Made by a program: the position numbers and the translations under genes. 64,000 nucleotides of DNA from Paracidovorax avenae (GTDB taxonomy: Bacteria > Pseudomonadota > Gammaproteobacteria > Burkholderiales > Burkholderiaceae_C). Each line of letters opens with the position of its first letter. Within the stretch, counting starts at the first letter, position 1. The stretch is from NCBI RefSeq assembly GCF_040892545.1, contig NZ_CP156079.1:62001-126000 (forward strand). The letters run 5' to 3'. Below are positions 9,558 through 19,679 of the stretch, one piece after another. The notes under the pieces were generated by a model. It was not told where the DNA came from. It saw only the letters and a list, made by a program, of their open reading frames with translations, and ran no database searches.

Positions 9558-9573
9558 TGTTCCACGTGAAACA
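9558..9573. other. parS centromere site 2 (intergenic)
   Basis: TGTTCCACGTGAAACA, one mismatch between half sites. It lies in the 293-bp gap between the FMN reductase start and mnmG, the only one of the four parS sites outside coding sequence. The rest of this gap shows no other element I can support. Confidence 0.88.
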
Positions 9574-9805
9574 TCCGGGCGGACACCCCCGCCTGCGCCC
9601 GGGGCGTTCTGCCCCAGGGTGGCGTGTCCATGGCCGAAGTGGGAAAATCCCCGCCTTTCCCCCATTCACCCATCCGCTGACCCGGAGTCGGTGGTGCCGG
9701 CCTGTTGCCGGCGCCAGCAGGGTCAAGGTGTGCGCCGGCGGCCCGGTGTGCGCCCCTTATCGGTAACGGGCCGCCCCCTCGTTCGAGGTCCCCGGAGCAG
9801 TTTGC

Positions 9806-11773
9806 ATGTTGTACCCCCAGGAATTTGATGTCATCGTCGTCGGCGGAGGCCATGCCGGTACCGAAGCCGCATTGGCCGCTGCCCGCATGGGCAGCAGGAC
9901 GCTGCTGCTCACCCACAATATCGAGACGCTGGGGCAGATGAGCTGCAACCCCAGCATCGGGGGCATCGGCAAGGGCCATCTCGTGAAGGAGGTGGACGCG
10001 CTGGGTGGCGCCATGGCGCTGGCGACGGATGAGGGCGGCATCCAGTTCCGCATCCTCAACAGCTCCAAGGGCCCGGCCGTGCGGGCCACGCGCGCGCAGG
10101 CAGACCGCATCCTGTACAAGGCCGCCATCCGCCGCATGCTGGAGAACCAGCCCAACCTTTGGCTCTTCCAGCAGGCCGTGGACGACCTGATGGTGGAGGG
10201 CGACCGGGTGGTGGGCGCCGTCACGCAGGTGGGCATCCGGTTCCGGTCGCGCACTGTGGTGCTGACCGCGGGCACCTTCCTGGACGGCAAGATCCATGTC
10301 GGCCTGAACAACTACTCCGCCGGCCGGGCAGGGGACCCGCCGGCCGTGTCGCTCAGCGCGCGCCTGAAGGAATTGCAGCTGCCCCAGGGCCGCCTCAAGA
10401 CCGGCACGCCGCCGCGCATCGACGGTCGCAGCATCGATTTCAGCCAGTGCGAGGAGCAGCCCGGTGACGGCATGCCCGGCGGCGTGAACGAAGGCACCCT
10501 TCCGGTGTTCAGCTTCATGGGCAGCACGGCGATGCACCCGCGGCAGGTGCCCTGCTGGATCACGCACACCAACGAACGCACGCACGAGATCATCCGTTCG
10601 GGCTTCGACCGCAGCCCCATGTTCACCGGCAAGATCGAGGGCGTGGGGCCGCGCTATTGCCCGAGCGTGGAAGACAAGATCAACCGCTTTGCCGACAAGG
10701 ACAGCCACCAGATCTTCCTGGAACCGGAAGGGCTGACCACGCACGAGTTCTACCCCAACGGAATTTCCACCAGCTTGCCGTTCGACGTGCAGTACGACCT
10801 GGTGCGCTCGATGCGCGGCCTGGAGAACGCCCATATCCTGCGGCCCGGCTACGCCATCGAGTACGACTATTTCGACCCGCGATCGCTCAAGAGCAGTTTC
10901 GAGACGCGCCAGATCCAGGGGCTGTTCTTCGCCGGGCAGATCAACGGCACGACGGGCTATGAAGAAGCCGCCGCACAGGGGCTGTTCGCGGGCATCAACG
11001 CCGCCCTGCAGTGCCGGGGTGAATCCGCCTGGCTGCCGCGCCGCGACGAGGCCTACCTGGGCGTGCTGGTGGACGATCTCATCACCAAGGGCGTGACCGA
11101 GCCCTATCGCATGTTCACCAGCCGGGCCGAATTCCGGCTGCAGCTGCGGGAGGACAACGCGGACATGCGGCTGACCGAGGCAGGTCGCCGAATGGGTCTG
11201 GTGGACGACGCACGCTGGGATGCCTTCAGCCGCAAGCGCGACGCGGTGGCACGGGAGACCGAGCGCCTGAAGTCCACCTGGGTGAATCCCCGCAACCTGC
11301 CCGCCGAGGAGTCGGCCCGCGTGCTGGGCAAATCGATCGAGCACGAATACAACCTGTTCGACCTGCTGCGCCGGCCGGACGTCACCTATGACGCCCTGAC
11401 GGGCATGGATGGCGGCAAGTACGCCAGTGCCGGTGTTTCACGTGAAACACTCGGTGAGCTGAGCGCACCGGTGATCGAGCAGGTGGAGATCGCCGCCAAG
11501 TACGCGGGATATATCGACCGCCAGAAGGACGAGGTGCAGCGCGCCTTCCACTATGAGAACCTGCAGCTGCCCCAGGAGTTGGACTACATGCAGGTAGCGG
11601 CACTGTCGATCGAGGTGCGCCAGAAGCTGCAGAAGCACCGGCCCGAAACGCTGGGGCAGGCCTCGCGGATTTCCGGGGTGACGCCGGCCGCGGTATCGCT
11701 GTTGCTGGTGCACCTGAAGAAGGGCGGCTTCCGCGGCTTCACGACCCAGCAGGCTGACGAGGTGGCCGCGTGA
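9806..11773 (+). CDS. mnmG: tRNA U34 5-carboxymethylaminomethyl modification enzyme MnmG (GidA)
   Basis: 655 residues. FAD-binding Rossmann start [19 protein letters not shown] (GGGHAG at 13-18), conserved C47 in [15 protein letters not shown], the NAD-binding middle region and the GidA signature [11 protein letters not shown]. The C-terminal helical domain ends [22 protein letters not shown]. With MnmE it installs the cmnm5 group on wobble uridine of several tRNAs. Its stop overlaps the rsmG start by 4 bp, the classic gidAB order. It carries a perfect parS palindrome near its 3' end. Confidence 0.98.
   Translation: MLYPQEFDVIVVGGGHAGTEAALAAARMGSRTLLLTHNIETLGQMSCNPSIGGIGKGHLVKEVDALGGAMALATDEGGIQFRILNSSKGPAVRATRAQADRILYKAAIRRMLENQPNLWLFQQAVDDLMVEGDRVVGAVTQVGIRFRSRTVVLTAGTFLDGKIHVGLNNYSAGRAGDPPAVSLSARLKELQLPQGRLKTGTPPRIDGRSIDFSQCEEQPGDGMPGGVNEGTLPVFSFMGSTAMHPRQVPCWITHTNERTHEIIRSGFDRSPMFTGKIEGVGPRYCPSVEDKINRFADKDSHQIFLEPEGLTTHEFYPNGISTSLPFDVQYDLVRSMRGLENAHILRPGYAIEYDYFDPRSLKSSFETRQIQGLFFAGQINGTTGYEEAAAQGLFAGINAALQCRGESAWLPRRDEAYLGVLVDDLITKGVTEPYRMFTSRAEFRLQLREDNADMRLTEAGRRMGLVDDARWDAFSRKRDAVARETERLKSTWVNPRNLPAEESARVLGKSIEHEYNLFDLLRRPDVTYDALTGMDGGKYASAGVSRETLGELSAPVIEQVEIAAKYAGYIDRQKDEVQRAFHYENLQLPQELDYMQVAALSIEVRQKLQKHRPETLGQASRISGVTPAAVSLLLVHLKKGGFRGFTTQQADEVAA
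11434..11449. other. parS centromere site 3 (inside mnmG, perfect palindrome)
   Basis: TGTTTCACGTGAAACA, a perfect 16-bp palindrome identical to the widely conserved bacterial parS. It is read in mnmG as the codons for GVSRETL, so the site is kept within a protein-coding frame. Confidence 0.93.
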
Positions 11774-12501
11774 CGGTGGTTGCCGACGCTTTGTCGGCAC
11801 CCCTGCGTGCGGGCGCGGAGGCCTTGGGCCTGCAGCTGTCGGAGACGCAACTGGGTCAATTGCTGGAGTTCCTGGCCCTGCTGCAGAAGTGGAACCAGGT
11901 CTATAACCTCACGGCAGTGCGTAACCCGCAGGAGATGCTCACGCACCATCTGCTCGACAGCCTTGCGGCGGTGGCGCCGCTGCAGCGCCATCTCCAGGGG
12001 GGGGCGAACCTTCCGGGCAGCGCGGCCGACGGCGCCCAGCTGCGCCTGCTGGATGTCGGTTCGGGCGGCGGCCTGCCGGGCGTGGTGTTCGCCATCTGCT
12101 GTCCCGCGCTGGACGTGAGTTGCGTGGATACCGTGGCCAAGAAAGCCGCCTTCATCCAGCAGGCCGCGGTGTCGCTGCGGCTGCGGAACCTGCGGGGCAT
12201 CCACGCGCGGGTGGAAAACCTGGCGGGCCCCTTCGACGTGGTGAGCTGCCGGGCGTTCGCCTCGCTGCCGGATTTCGTGACGTGGTCGCAGGCAGCCATC
12301 ACCCCGGACGGCGTCTGGCTGGCGATGAAGGGCCGCGACCCTTCCGATGAAATCGCCCTTCTGCCTCCGGTAGCGGAAGTGTTCCACGTGGAACAGCTGG
12401 CGGTGCCGGGCCTGGATGCGGAGCGCTGCATCGTATGGATGCGGCCGCGAAAGAACGTGGAAGCCGGGACGGATGGCGTAAGCGGCGCAGCCCTGCCTTA
12501 A
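11770..12501 (+). CDS. rsmG: 16S rRNA (guanine527-N7)-methyltransferase RsmG (GidB)
   Basis: 243 residues from a GTG that overlaps the mnmG stop (GTGA). The SAM site [13 protein letters not shown] lies at about 93-105, and the family segment [20 protein letters not shown] at about 46-65. Methylates G527 in the 530 loop; loss of the family enzyme gives low-level streptomycin resistance in other bacteria. A perfect parS palindrome lies at 12380-12395. Confidence 0.97.
   Translation: MTVVADALSAPLRAGAEALGLQLSETQLGQLLEFLALLQKWNQVYNLTAVRNPQEMLTHHLLDSLAAVAPLQRHLQGGANLPGSAADGAQLRLLDVGSGGGLPGVVFAICCPALDVSCVDTVAKKAAFIQQAAVSLRLRNLRGIHARVENLAGPFDVVSCRAFASLPDFVTWSQAAITPDGVWLAMKGRDPSDEIALLPPVAEVFHVEQLAVPGLDAERCIVWMRPRKNVEAGTDGVSGAALP
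12380..12395. other. parS centromere site 4 (inside rsmG, perfect palindrome)
   Basis: TGTTCCACGTGGAACA, a perfect palindrome that is the variant with C/G at the fifth position of each half. Read in rsmG as FHVEQ. It is the site nearest parA (0.8 kb). Confidence 0.9.
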
Positions 12502-12530
12502 ACTCCCGCTTCCAATTTTCGGGGGTGCTG

Positions 12531-13145
12531 ATGTTTGGCATTGCGGACTACGGCGCATTCGTTGCCGCCATCCTGTTGTTCCTGGCCATTCCCGGCCCCG
12601 GCAACCTGGCGCTCGTCACCTCTACCGGCAAGGGCGGCGTGCGCGCCGGGATGGCGGCCACGCTGGGCGTCATCGCGGGCGACCAGGTGCTGCTGTGGAT
12701 GGCGGTGGCCGGCGTGGCCGCTATGCTCGCGGCGGTGCCGGCGGTTTTCCATGCGGTGCAGTGGCTGGGGGCCGCCTATCTGGCCTGGATGGGCGTGCGC
12801 ATGCTGCTGGCCCGTCCCGGTTCAGCGCCGGTCATCGCCATCCAGCCCCGGCACTACTTCCGCCAGGCCGCGCTCATCACGCTGCTCAATCCCAAGGCCA
12901 TCATGTTCTACATGGCGTTCTTTCCGCTGTTCGTCGATCCGGCCCGCCACCGCGGCCTGTTGACCTTCGGCGTGATGGCCGCCACGATCGCGGTGCTCTC
13001 GTTGCTCTACGGGCTGGGCGTGGTGCTGCTGACGCACCGCATGGCCGAGCGCATGCGTGCCCGGCCCGCGCTGGGCCGTGCGCTGGAGCGTCTGGCGGGC
13101 ACGTTCCTGATCGGCTTCGGCATCAAGCTGGCCGTGGCCCGCTGA
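12531..13145 (+). CDS. LysE/RhtB-family amino acid exporter
   Basis: 204 residues, about six membrane segments, with the family's first-helix motif FLAIPGPGNLALVTSTGKGG and the second-half LLNPKAIMFYMAFFPLFV. LysE/RhtB proteins export amino acids such as threonine, homoserine or lysine; the substrate is not readable. It sits between rsmG and parA, an insertion into the usual gidB-parA order seen in many relatives. Confidence 0.9.
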   Translation: MFGIADYGAFVAAILLFLAIPGPGNLALVTSTGKGGVRAGMAATLGVIAGDQVLLWMAVAGVAAMLAAVPAVFHAVQWLGAAYLAWMGVRMLLARPGSAPVIAIQPRHYFRQAALITLLNPKAIMFYMAFFPLFVDPARHRGLLTFGVMAATIAVLSLLYGLGVVLLTHRMAERMRARPALGRALERLAGTFLIGFGIKLAVAR

Positions 13146-13188
13146 CCTTTCCACCTATTGGCTGCAAGGCCCCATCCCTTCCATTCCC

Positions 13189-13959
13189 ATGGCCAAGATT
13201 TTCTGCATTGCCAACCAGAAGGGCGGCGTCGGCAAGACGACCACCTCCGTCAACCTCGCCGCGGGCCTCGCCAAGGTGGGCCAGCGCGTGCTGCTGGTGG
13301 ACCTCGATCCCCAGGGCAATGCCACCATGGGTTCGGGGGTGGACAAGCGCGCGCTCGAACTCACCATCTACGACGTGCTGCTCGAATCGGCCTCCGTGCA
13401 GGAGGCGGCGGTGCTGTCGGAGCAGTGCGGCTACCGCGTGCTGGGCGCGAACCGCGAACTGGCGGGCGCCGAGGTGGAACTGGTGGCCCTGGAGCAGCGC
13501 GAGCGGCGTCTCAAGAGCGCACTGGCGGCGGTGGACAAGGATTTCGATTTCATCCTCATCGATTGCCCGCCGAGCCTCTCGATGCTGACGCTCAACGGCC
13601 TGTGCTGCGCGCACGGGGTGATCGTGCCGATGCAGTGCGAGTACTTCGCGCTCGAGGGCCTGACCGACCTCGTCAACACCATCAAGCAGGTGCACGCCAA
13701 CCTGAACAAGGACCTGCAGATCATCGGCCTGCTGCGGGTGATGTTCGATCCGCGCATCACGCTGCAGAGCCAGGTCAGCGAGCAGCTCAAGGACCATTTC
13801 GGCGACAAGGTGTTCGACACGGTGATTCCCCGCAACGTACGCCTGGCCGAGGCGCCGAGCTACGGCCTGCCGGGCGTGGTGTTCGACCCGGGCGCCAAGG
13901 GCAGCCAGGCCTTCGTGGACTTCGCGCGCGAGATGGTCAAGCGCGTCAAGCGCATGTGA
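13189..13959 (+). CDS. parA: Chromosome partitioning ATPase ParA (Soj)
   Basis: 256 residues. Deviant Walker A KGGVGKTT at 11-18 with the signature Lys, Walker A' DLDPQGNAT, Walker B ILIDCPPSL. Chromosomal (small, no N-terminal HTH) type. Binds DNA non-specifically as an ATP dimer and is released by ParB, moving the origin region. parB follows 944 bp downstream with two unrelated genes between, not directly adjacent as in many genomes. Confidence 0.97.
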   Translation: MAKIFCIANQKGGVGKTTTSVNLAAGLAKVGQRVLLVDLDPQGNATMGSGVDKRALELTIYDVLLESASVQEAAVLSEQCGYRVLGANRELAGAEVELVALEQRERRLKSALAAVDKDFDFILIDCPPSLSMLTLNGLCCAHGVIVPMQCEYFALEGLTDLVNTIKQVHANLNKDLQIIGLLRVMFDPRITLQSQVSEQLKDHFGDKVFDTVIPRNVRLAEAPSYGLPGVVFDPGAKGSQAFVDFAREMVKRVKRM

Positions 13960-13982
13960 ACGATTGCTATCAAATGAGTAGC

Positions 13983-14525
13983 ATGAATCCCGACGACGTG
14001 CTCATCCTGCCGGGATGGCAGAACTCCGGCCCCGACCACTGGCAGAGCCGCTGGGAGCGCCGCTACGGCTATCGCCGCGTGGAGCAGCACGACTGGATGC
14101 GCCCGCTGCGCGGCGATTGGTCGGCGCGGCTGGAGGACGTGGTGGGCGACGCTCCGCGGCCCGTGGTGCTGGTGGCGCACAGCCTGGGCTGCATCCTCAC
14201 GGCCTGGTGGGCCGCCCACACGCGGCATGCCGGCAAGGTGCGCGGCGCCCTGCTGGTGGGGCCCGGCGACGTGGAGCGGTCCGACATCGCGGCGCTGCTG
14301 CCCGGCTGGACGCCCGTCGCGCGCGCCGCGCTGCCGTTTCCCGCGGTGCTCGTGGGCAGCCACGACGATCCCTATTGCTCCCTGGAGCGCGCCAGGGCGA
14401 TGGCCTCGGACTGGCATGCGCGCTTCGTGGATGCGGGGGCGCGTGGCCACCTGAATGCCGACTCGGGACTGGGCGACTGGGACGAAGGGCATGCGCTGCT
14501 GCATTCCATCGCCACACCCCCCTGA
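13983..14525 (+). CDS. RBBP9/YdeN-type alpha/beta hydrolase
   Basis: 180 residues, starting MNPDDVLILPGWQNSGPDHWQ, typical of the RBBP9/YdeN group. Nucleophile Ser in VLVAHSLGC, acid Asp in GSHDDPY and catalytic His in RGHLNADSGLGDW. An in-frame ATG 9 bp upstream (13974) lies inside a GCTATCAAATGAGTAGC stretch that looks like intergenic sequence, so the later start is preferred. Substrate unknown; serine hydrolase fold is clear. Lies between parA and parB. Confidence 0.85.
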   Translation: MNPDDVLILPGWQNSGPDHWQSRWERRYGYRRVEQHDWMRPLRGDWSARLEDVVGDAPRPVVLVAHSLGCILTAWWAAHTRHAGKVRGALLVGPGDVERSDIAALLPGWTPVARAALPFPAVLVGSHDDPYCSLERARAMASDWHARFVDAGARGHLNADSGLGDWDEGHALLHSIATPP

Positions 14526-14559
14526 CGCCTGGTGCGCATCAACATCTTCCGCTTTCGAC

Positions 14560-14859
14560 ATGGCCCACAAAATCGATCTTCTCGCCGAAGCGCGCGCATT
14601 GCCTGTCACCTGGCGCTCCCGGGTGGTAGGACGGGCCGCCGATGCGAACTTCAAGATCGTCCGCATGGACGATGCCGCATATCCCGACGAAACCCACGAC
14701 TTCGATGAAGCCCTCCTGGTGCTGGAGGGGCAGATGAACCTGGACCTGCAGGGCCGCCGCATCGAGGTCGGCGCCGGCGAGGTCTTCATCGTGCCCGCGG
14801 GCATTCCCCACGCCGTCGCACCCGGCAGCCACGGGACCCTCGTCATCATCGACCGCTGA
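14560..14859 (+). CDS. Small cupin-domain protein
   Basis: 99 residues forming a single cupin barrel: motif 1 region HDFDEALLVLEGQMNLDLQG, motif 2 GEVFIVPAGIPHAVAPG with the metal-binding His. One motif 1 His is replaced (HDFDE keeps H and E). Could bind a metal or small ligand; no enzymatic call is justified. Between the hydrolase and parB, same strand. Confidence 0.8.
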   Translation: MAHKIDLLAEARALPVTWRSRVVGRAADANFKIVRMDDAAYPDETHDFDEALLVLEGQMNLDLQGRRIEVGAGEVFIVPAGIPHAVAPGSHGTLVIIDR

Positions 14860-14903
14860 TTTTCCGGATCGGCATTCATCCGCATTCACGCATCCAAGAA
14901 CAC

Positions 14904-15845
14904 ATGGCAACCAAGAAACCCAAGGGCCTCGGGCGCGGCCTCGAAGCGCTGCTCGGCCCCAAGGTCGCGGAGGCGGCGCCCGGCGCCGAAGGCGGCGGTT
15001 CCAACGCCGCCGCTCCCGGCGCTCCATCCACCCTGGCGCTCGACGACATGGTGCCCGGCATCTACCAACCGCGCACGCGCATGGACGAAGGCGCGCTCTA
15101 CGAGCTGGCCGAGAGCATCAAGGCCCAGGGCATCATGCAGCCCATCCTGGTGCGCCGGCTGGCGCAGGGCGAGAACGCGGGCCGCTACGAGATCATCGCC
15201 GGCGAGCGGCGCTTCCGGGCCGCGCGCATCGCGGGGCTGGCGGAGGTACCGGTGCTGGTGCGCGAGGTGCCGGACGAGTCCGCCGCGGCGATGGCGCTGA
15301 TCGAGAACATCCAGCGCGAGGACCTGAACCCGCTCGAAGAGGCCCAGGGCCTGGCGCGCCTGGTGAAGGAGTTCGGCCTGACGCACGAGCAGGCCGCGCA
15401 GGCCGTGGGGCGCTCGCGCAGCGCCGCGAGCAATCTGCTGCGCCTGCTGAACCTCGCCGAGCCCGTGCAGACCATGCTCATGGCGGGCGATATCGACATG
15501 GGCCACGCCCGTGCGCTGCTGTCGCTGGACCGCGCCGCGCAGATCACGGCGGGCAACCAGATCGCGGCGCGCAAGCTGTCGGTGCGCGAGGCCGAAGGGC
15601 TGGTGAAGAAGATCGGCGCGGAATTCAGCCTGGCGCCGCAGAAGGCGCGCAAGGAAGGCAAGTCGCGCGACCTCAAGCGGGTGGAGGAAGAGCTCTCCGA
15701 CCTGCTGATGGCCGAGGTGGAGGTGCGGGTGAAGAAACGCGTGAAGCGCGGCGGCCGTACCGAGGAGGTCGGCGAGCTGGCGATCCAGTTCGGCTCGCTG
15801 GAGGCCCTCAATGGCCTCATAGAGCGCCTGCGCGGCGAAAGCTGA
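14904..15845 (+). CDS. parB: Chromosome partitioning protein ParB (Spo0J)
   Basis: 313 residues. N-terminal ParA-activating segment KKPKGLGRGLEALLG, CTP-binding boxes including YQPRTRMD and GERRFRAA (100-107), box III ENIQREDLNPLEEA (134 onward), then an HTH (about 158-182, LTHEQAAQAVGRSRSAASNLL) and a C-terminal dimerisation segment. Loads at the parS sites listed here and slides as a CTP clamp. Starts 44 bp after the cupin gene. Confidence 0.97.
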   Translation: MATKKPKGLGRGLEALLGPKVAEAAPGAEGGGSNAAAPGAPSTLALDDMVPGIYQPRTRMDEGALYELAESIKAQGIMQPILVRRLAQGENAGRYEIIAGERRFRAARIAGLAEVPVLVREVPDESAAAMALIENIQREDLNPLEEAQGLARLVKEFGLTHEQAAQAVGRSRSAASNLLRLLNLAEPVQTMLMAGDIDMGHARALLSLDRAAQITAGNQIAARKLSVREAEGLVKKIGAEFSLAPQKARKEGKSRDLKRVEEELSDLLMAEVEVRVKKRVKRGGRTEEVGELAIQFGSLEALNGLIERLRGES

Positions 15846-15903
15846 TCAGGGGTGCCCCACAGGCTTTCCGGGCCTTGCAGGGGCGCCTGAAGCCTTCTGC
15901 TCT

Positions 15904-16893
15904 CTACCTTCTCGGGCGCGCTGGGGTGGCCCGCCGCTCCTCGGCCGGCAGGGCGGCGGTGGCGCTGCCCGGGGCGCGGCGCTCCAGCCAGCCGATGGCG
16001 GCGAAGCCGCAGGCCACGGCCACCCACAGCGTGGCGAATCGGATGCCCACGGCCGCGAGCGCCGCGGTGCCCAGCGGCACGGCGTGCAGCGCCAGCAGGG
16101 CCACGATGGTGGCCTCCGTGGTGCCGATGCCGCCCGGGAGCATCGATGCCGCGCCGGCCAGCATGGCCGTGGGGTAGGTGGACAGCGCCGCGCGCAGCGG
16201 CACCGTAATGTCCAGGCCCTGCAGCAGCCAGGCGAACGATGCCGCGGTGATCGTCCAGGCCGCCAGGCCCAGCGCGAACGAGACGGCCAGGTCGCGGGGG
16301 GTGAGCCAGAGGCGGCAGCCGGCCAGCCCGAGCGCGAGCATGCGGCCGGTGCGCGCGGTACGGCGCCATCCTGCGGCGCGCGCGCGCGCGGCCAGGCGCC
16401 GCAGCCAGCGGGGCCGGGCCGCCACCGCGGCGACCGCACCGATCAGCCCGGCCACGAAGGCCAGCACGATGCCGAACAGGCGGCCGGAGGGCACGGCCAG
16501 CGCGGCCAGCAGCGCCACCGTGAGCAGATCGAACGCGCGTTCATAGACGAAGGCCGAGAGGGTGCGGGCTGCCGGCACGCCCCAGCGCGTGAAGTAGCGG
16601 GCGCGCACCAGTTCGCCCACCTTGCCCGGTGTGGCGGTGAAGGCGAAACCTGCCAGGTACCCCGCGAACCCTGCTGCGGACGGCACGCGGTGCCCCGCGC
16701 GGCGCAGCAGCCAGCGCCAGCGCGCATAGCGCAGCGCATAGGAGGCGAACGCCACGGCCGCCATGCCGGGCATCCACGCCGCCACGCGTGGCAGTTGCGC
16801 GAAGACCTGGTTGCGGGCGTCGGCCCAGACCAGGGCCGCCACGTAGGCGGCCGTGCAGGCCAGGGCGGCGGCGACGGCGGTGCGCGGATTCAT
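15904..16893 (-). CDS. Flippase-like membrane protein (lysylphosphatidylglycerol synthase TM-domain family)
   Basis: 329 residues, about eight membrane segments, with family motifs YALRYARWRWLLRRAG, GFAFTATPGKVGELVRA and SMLPGGIGTTEATIVALL. This superfamily (YbhN/AglD/MprF N-domain) is thought to move or process lipid-linked intermediates. Last gene of the leftward run beginning at 25064; only 12 bp from the GtrA gene, so flipping a lipid-linked pentose is a reasonable inference. Confidence 0.85.
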   Translation of the reverse strand: MNPRTAVAAALACTAAYVAALVWADARNQVFAQLPRVAAWMPGMAAVAFASYALRYARWRWLLRRAGHRVPSAAGFAGYLAGFAFTATPGKVGELVRARYFTRWGVPAARTLSAFVYERAFDLLTVALLAALAVPSGRLFGIVLAFVAGLIGAVAAVAARPRWLRRLAARARAAGWRRTARTGRMLALGLAGCRLWLTPRDLAVSFALGLAAWTITAASFAWLLQGLDITVPLRAALSTYPTAMLAGAASMLPGGIGTTEATIVALLALHAVPLGTAALAAVGIRFATLWVAVACGFAAIGWLERRAPGSATAALPAEERRATPARPRR

Positions 16894-16905
16894 GGCGCCG
16901 GTGTA

Positions 16906-17337
16906 TCAGTCCGGGGCGCCGGACCGGGCCGGCGTTTCGGCGAAGGACCAGCGCTTGTGGCCCAGGTAGCTCGTGAACACCGGCACCACCACGCCCACCG
17001 CGTGCGCGATCTCGGGTGCGAAGGCCGTGATGCCGAGCGCGGGCAGTACCCACTTCAGCAGGACCATGCTCACGGCCCAGGTCTGCGCCACGGCCAGCAG
17101 GTTCACCAGCACGAAGAACATCGCCGACTTGTGCGTGGACTGCGTGCTCGCCTTGAAGACGAAAGCGCGCGCCAGTACGAAGGCCGTGCACATGCCCACG
17201 CAGTAGGCTGCGATCACGGCGGCGGAGAACGGCATCCAGTGGCTGAACGCGATGCGCGAGCCGAAGTTGGCGAGCGCCGCCACCCCGCCCGTCACCAGGA
17301 AGGCCAGGAACTGCTTCGAGCGGAAGGCCGCGATCAC
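16906..17337 (-). CDS. GtrA-family membrane protein
   Basis: 143 residues from a GTG that overlaps the upstream stop (GTGA). Four membrane segments with the GtrA pattern: [24 protein letters not shown] near the start and [10 protein letters not shown] near the end. GtrA proteins are proposed to flip polyprenyl-phosphate sugars or help their transfer. In mycobacteria a GtrA relative is implicated in decaprenyl-phosphoryl-arabinose export, which fits the DprE1/DprE2/UbiA genes upstream in this operon. Confidence 0.88.
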   Translation of the reverse strand: MIAAFRSKQFLAFLVTGGVAALANFGSRIAFSHWMPFSAAVIAAYCVGMCTAFVLARAFVFKASTQSTHKSAMFFVLVNLLAVAQTWAVSMVLLKWVLPALGITAFAPEIAHAVGVVVPVFTSYLGHKRWSFAETPARSGAPD

Positions 17338-18683
17338 GGGCGGGAGCCTGTGGCAGCTGCGGCCGCGTCGCGCGCCATGCGGCGGCCGAAGCCGATGCTC
17401 TCGGAAATGCCGCGGTCCTCGGGGTAGTAGTACGAGGTGTCGGCCACCCACAGGCCCTGCACGGGCAACTGCACGGGCGGCAGGCTTTCCAGGTAGTTGG
17501 GCGGGCAGATCGGCTGCGCGTAGCGGTAGCGGCTCGCGCGCATCGCGAGGAAGTCGCCCTCCTGCAGCGCGGGATTGATGGTGCGCAGGTAGCGCTTCAC
17601 CTTGTCCAGGAAGGCCTGGTCGGGCTCGGCGTACTTGGGGTGTTCGCCGGGCATGTAGAACGGCACATAGACGATGGATTCCGGCAGCGGGCGCAGGTTG
17701 CTGTATTCCACCAGGCCCGGGATGTCCATGTCCGGGTCGTTCACGTTGAGCCAGAAGTTCTCGGTGAGCGGCTTGCGCAGCTTGGCGATCACGCAGACCA
17801 CGGCGATGTTCTTCAGCGCCGCGAAGCGCGCGAGCACATCCTGCGGCAGGTCCGGCATCAGGCGCGGCACGAAGGGCAGGGGCACGGTGCTCACCACCTT
17901 GTCGAAGGCCTCGAAGCCCTGCGCCGTCTCCACGCCCTGCACGCGGCCCGCCTCCATGCGCACCCGGGTGACTGGCGTGGAGAGGCGGATCTCGCCGCCG
18001 TGCGCGCGGATGTCCGCGGCCATGCCGTCCAGCAGCGTGGCGGAGCCGCCCTCCAGGTGGCCGAGCTTTTCCTGCATGAGGCTGTAGCGCGAGCGGCCGA
18101 TGCGACGGATGCGGCTCCAGATCCAGGCGGCCGAGAGGTTGCCCGTGTGCTCGTAGAACTTGTACTCGAAGAGGCGGCGCCACAGCACCTCGTAGGCCTC
18201 CGCGCCCACCCAGCGGCGGATCCAGCCCGTGGCCTCGACGCCGTCGAGCGGCTTCCAGTCGTCGCGCCTGGTGGAGAGGAAGGCATGCAGGCCGTAACGG
18301 AACTTCGCCACCAGCCCCAGGCCCTGGAAGCGCAGCAGCGCCACCGGGTTGCCCCAGGCCTGCAGCCGCTTCTGGAACCAGTAGCCCATGCGGGTGGCGC
18401 GCCAGCGCATCCTGTCTGCCAGGCCCAGCTCGTCCAGCACCCGCAGGAAGGCGTGGTCCGAGGTGCAGTGGAAGTGGTAGTAGCGCTCGATCGGCAGACC
18501 GTCGAAATCGAACATCGCGGTCATGCCGCCCACGCGGTCGTCGGCCTCGAACACCACGGGACGGTGGCCGTCGCGCGCGAGCTGGTAGGCCACGGCCAGG
18601 CCCATGGGGCCGGCGCCGAGCACGGCGATGCGCTGGCCGGGCGTGGCCGTGGAGGCGGCGGCAGAGGAAGCGGCGGTGTTCAT
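17334..18683 (-). CDS. FAD/NAD(P)-binding oxidoreductase (UDP-galactopyranose mutase/amine-oxidase-like)
   Basis: 449 residues. Rossmann motif [17 protein letters not shown] (about 19-35), then [19 protein letters not shown] and [13 protein letters not shown] as in UGM-like and phytoene-desaturase-like flavoproteins. A long substrate domain follows, and the C-terminal FAD segment is [31 protein letters not shown] overlap with the gene upstream. A ring-contracting or sugar-oxidising role in making a furanose or modified sugar fits the operon, but is inference. Confidence 0.82.
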   Translation of the reverse strand: MNTAASSAAASTATPGQRIAVLGAGPMGLAVAYQLARDGHRPVVFEADDRVGGMTAMFDFDGLPIERYYHFHCTSDHAFLRVLDELGLADRMRWRATRMGYWFQKRLQAWGNPVALLRFQGLGLVAKFRYGLHAFLSTRRDDWKPLDGVEATGWIRRWVGAEAYEVLWRRLFEYKFYEHTGNLSAAWIWSRIRRIGRSRYSLMQEKLGHLEGGSATLLDGMAADIRAHGGEIRLSTPVTRVRMEAGRVQGVETAQGFEAFDKVVSTVPLPFVPRLMPDLPQDVLARFAALKNIAVVCVIAKLRKPLTENFWLNVNDPDMDIPGLVEYSNLRPLPESIVYVPFYMPGEHPKYAEPDQAFLDKVKRYLRTINPALQEGDFLAMRASRYRYAQPICPPNYLESLPPVQLPVQGLWVADTSYYYPEDRGISESIGFGRRMARDAAAAATGSRP

Positions 18684-19645
18684 CAGAACTCCAGCACCAC
18701 GCGGCTGTACTCCGGGTGGTGGAAGGTTTCGTGGATGGCCTCGGCGAAGGGCGTGGCGCGCACGCCGAAGATGCCGGGCCAGTCGATCACCTCGAACTCG
18801 TCGTGTGCCACGAGGGCCTTGAGCTGGTCGGCGGTGAAGGGCGGGTCGCGGTCGAAGAGCGCCCACACTTTCAGGAGCATGTAGAAGAGCCCGTAGGGGA
18901 TCTTCACGATGGCGGCCTTCGCGCCCGTGGCGGCCTTGATGGTGCGGATGATGTCGATGTAATCCACCTTCTCCAGCCCCGTGATGTTGAACACGCCGCC
19001 CACGCGGCGCTCCTCGATGCAGCGCACGATGATGCGGCAGAAGTCCGCCGCGTAGAGCGGCTGGCGCATGTAGCGGCCGCTGCCGGGAATCGGGAACACC
19101 GGCACCTTGCGCATGAAGCGCGAGAGCCAGCCCAGGTGCTTGCGGTCGAACCAGCCGAACATCAGCGTGGGCCGCAGCACCACGCAGGGGATGCCGCTGG
19201 CCAGCACCATCTGTTCCTGCGCGCGCTTGGTGTCGGTGTAGTGGTCCTTGGCGACCGACTCCACCACCGAGGAGCTGATGTGCACGGTGTGGGGAATGCG
19301 GTGCTGCTGGATGAGCGCCAGGATGCGTTCCGTCGAGGTGAGGTTGTTGCGCACGAACGGCTCGGCCTGCGGCGCGCCGATCTGCGCCTGCAGCATCACC
19401 ACCGCGTCGGCCCCCTCGAAATGGCGCTCCCAGTCGCCGGGCTCGGCCAGGTCGGCCAGCTCGGCGACGATGTCCGGGTGCATGCGGCGCAGGATCTCCA
19501 GGTTGGCGGCATGCTTGTCGAGCACGACGAGGTTGGCATAGCCATGGAGCTTGAGGTGCGCGACGAGGTTCTGGCCGACGAGGCCGGCGCCGCCGGGCAG
19601 GACGATCTTGGTGGTGTGCTGCTGCATGGAAGAGGGAGGATGCAT
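18683..19645 (-). CDS. NAD-dependent epimerase/dehydratase family protein
   Basis: 320 residues; ATG at 19643-19645, or 19625-19627 (MQQHTTK), neither with a clear ribosome site. Extended SDR: nucleotide motif [13 protein letters not shown] (GGxGxxG), catalytic Ser in HISSSVVES and YTDTK as the YxxxK equivalent, [15 protein letters not shown], then sugar-domain sequence. Probably acts on a nucleotide or lipid-linked sugar. Overlaps the flavoprotein gene by 3 bp on its 3' side. Confidence 0.85.
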   Translation of the reverse strand: MHPPSSMQQHTTKIVLPGGAGLVGQNLVAHLKLHGYANLVVLDKHAANLEILRRMHPDIVAELADLAEPGDWERHFEGADAVVMLQAQIGAPQAEPFVRNNLTSTERILALIQQHRIPHTVHISSSVVESVAKDHYTDTKRAQEQMVLASGIPCVVLRPTLMFGWFDRKHLGWLSRFMRKVPVFPIPGSGRYMRQPLYAADFCRIIVRCIEERRVGGVFNITGLEKVDYIDIIRTIKAATGAKAAIVKIPYGLFYMLLKVWALFDRDPPFTADQLKALVAHDEFEVIDWPGIFGVRATPFAEAIHETFHHPEYSRVVLEF

Positions 19646-19679
19646 CGGGATCGGAAAAGCGTGGAAGGACGGCGCCGCG

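Noticed and set aside
9158..11344. Long minus-strand open frame (about 730 codons) opposite mnmG
   Set aside because: It is antisense to the certain mnmG and FMN reductase genes, has low-complexity His/Ala/Gly composition and no family pattern; a typical high-GC shadow frame.
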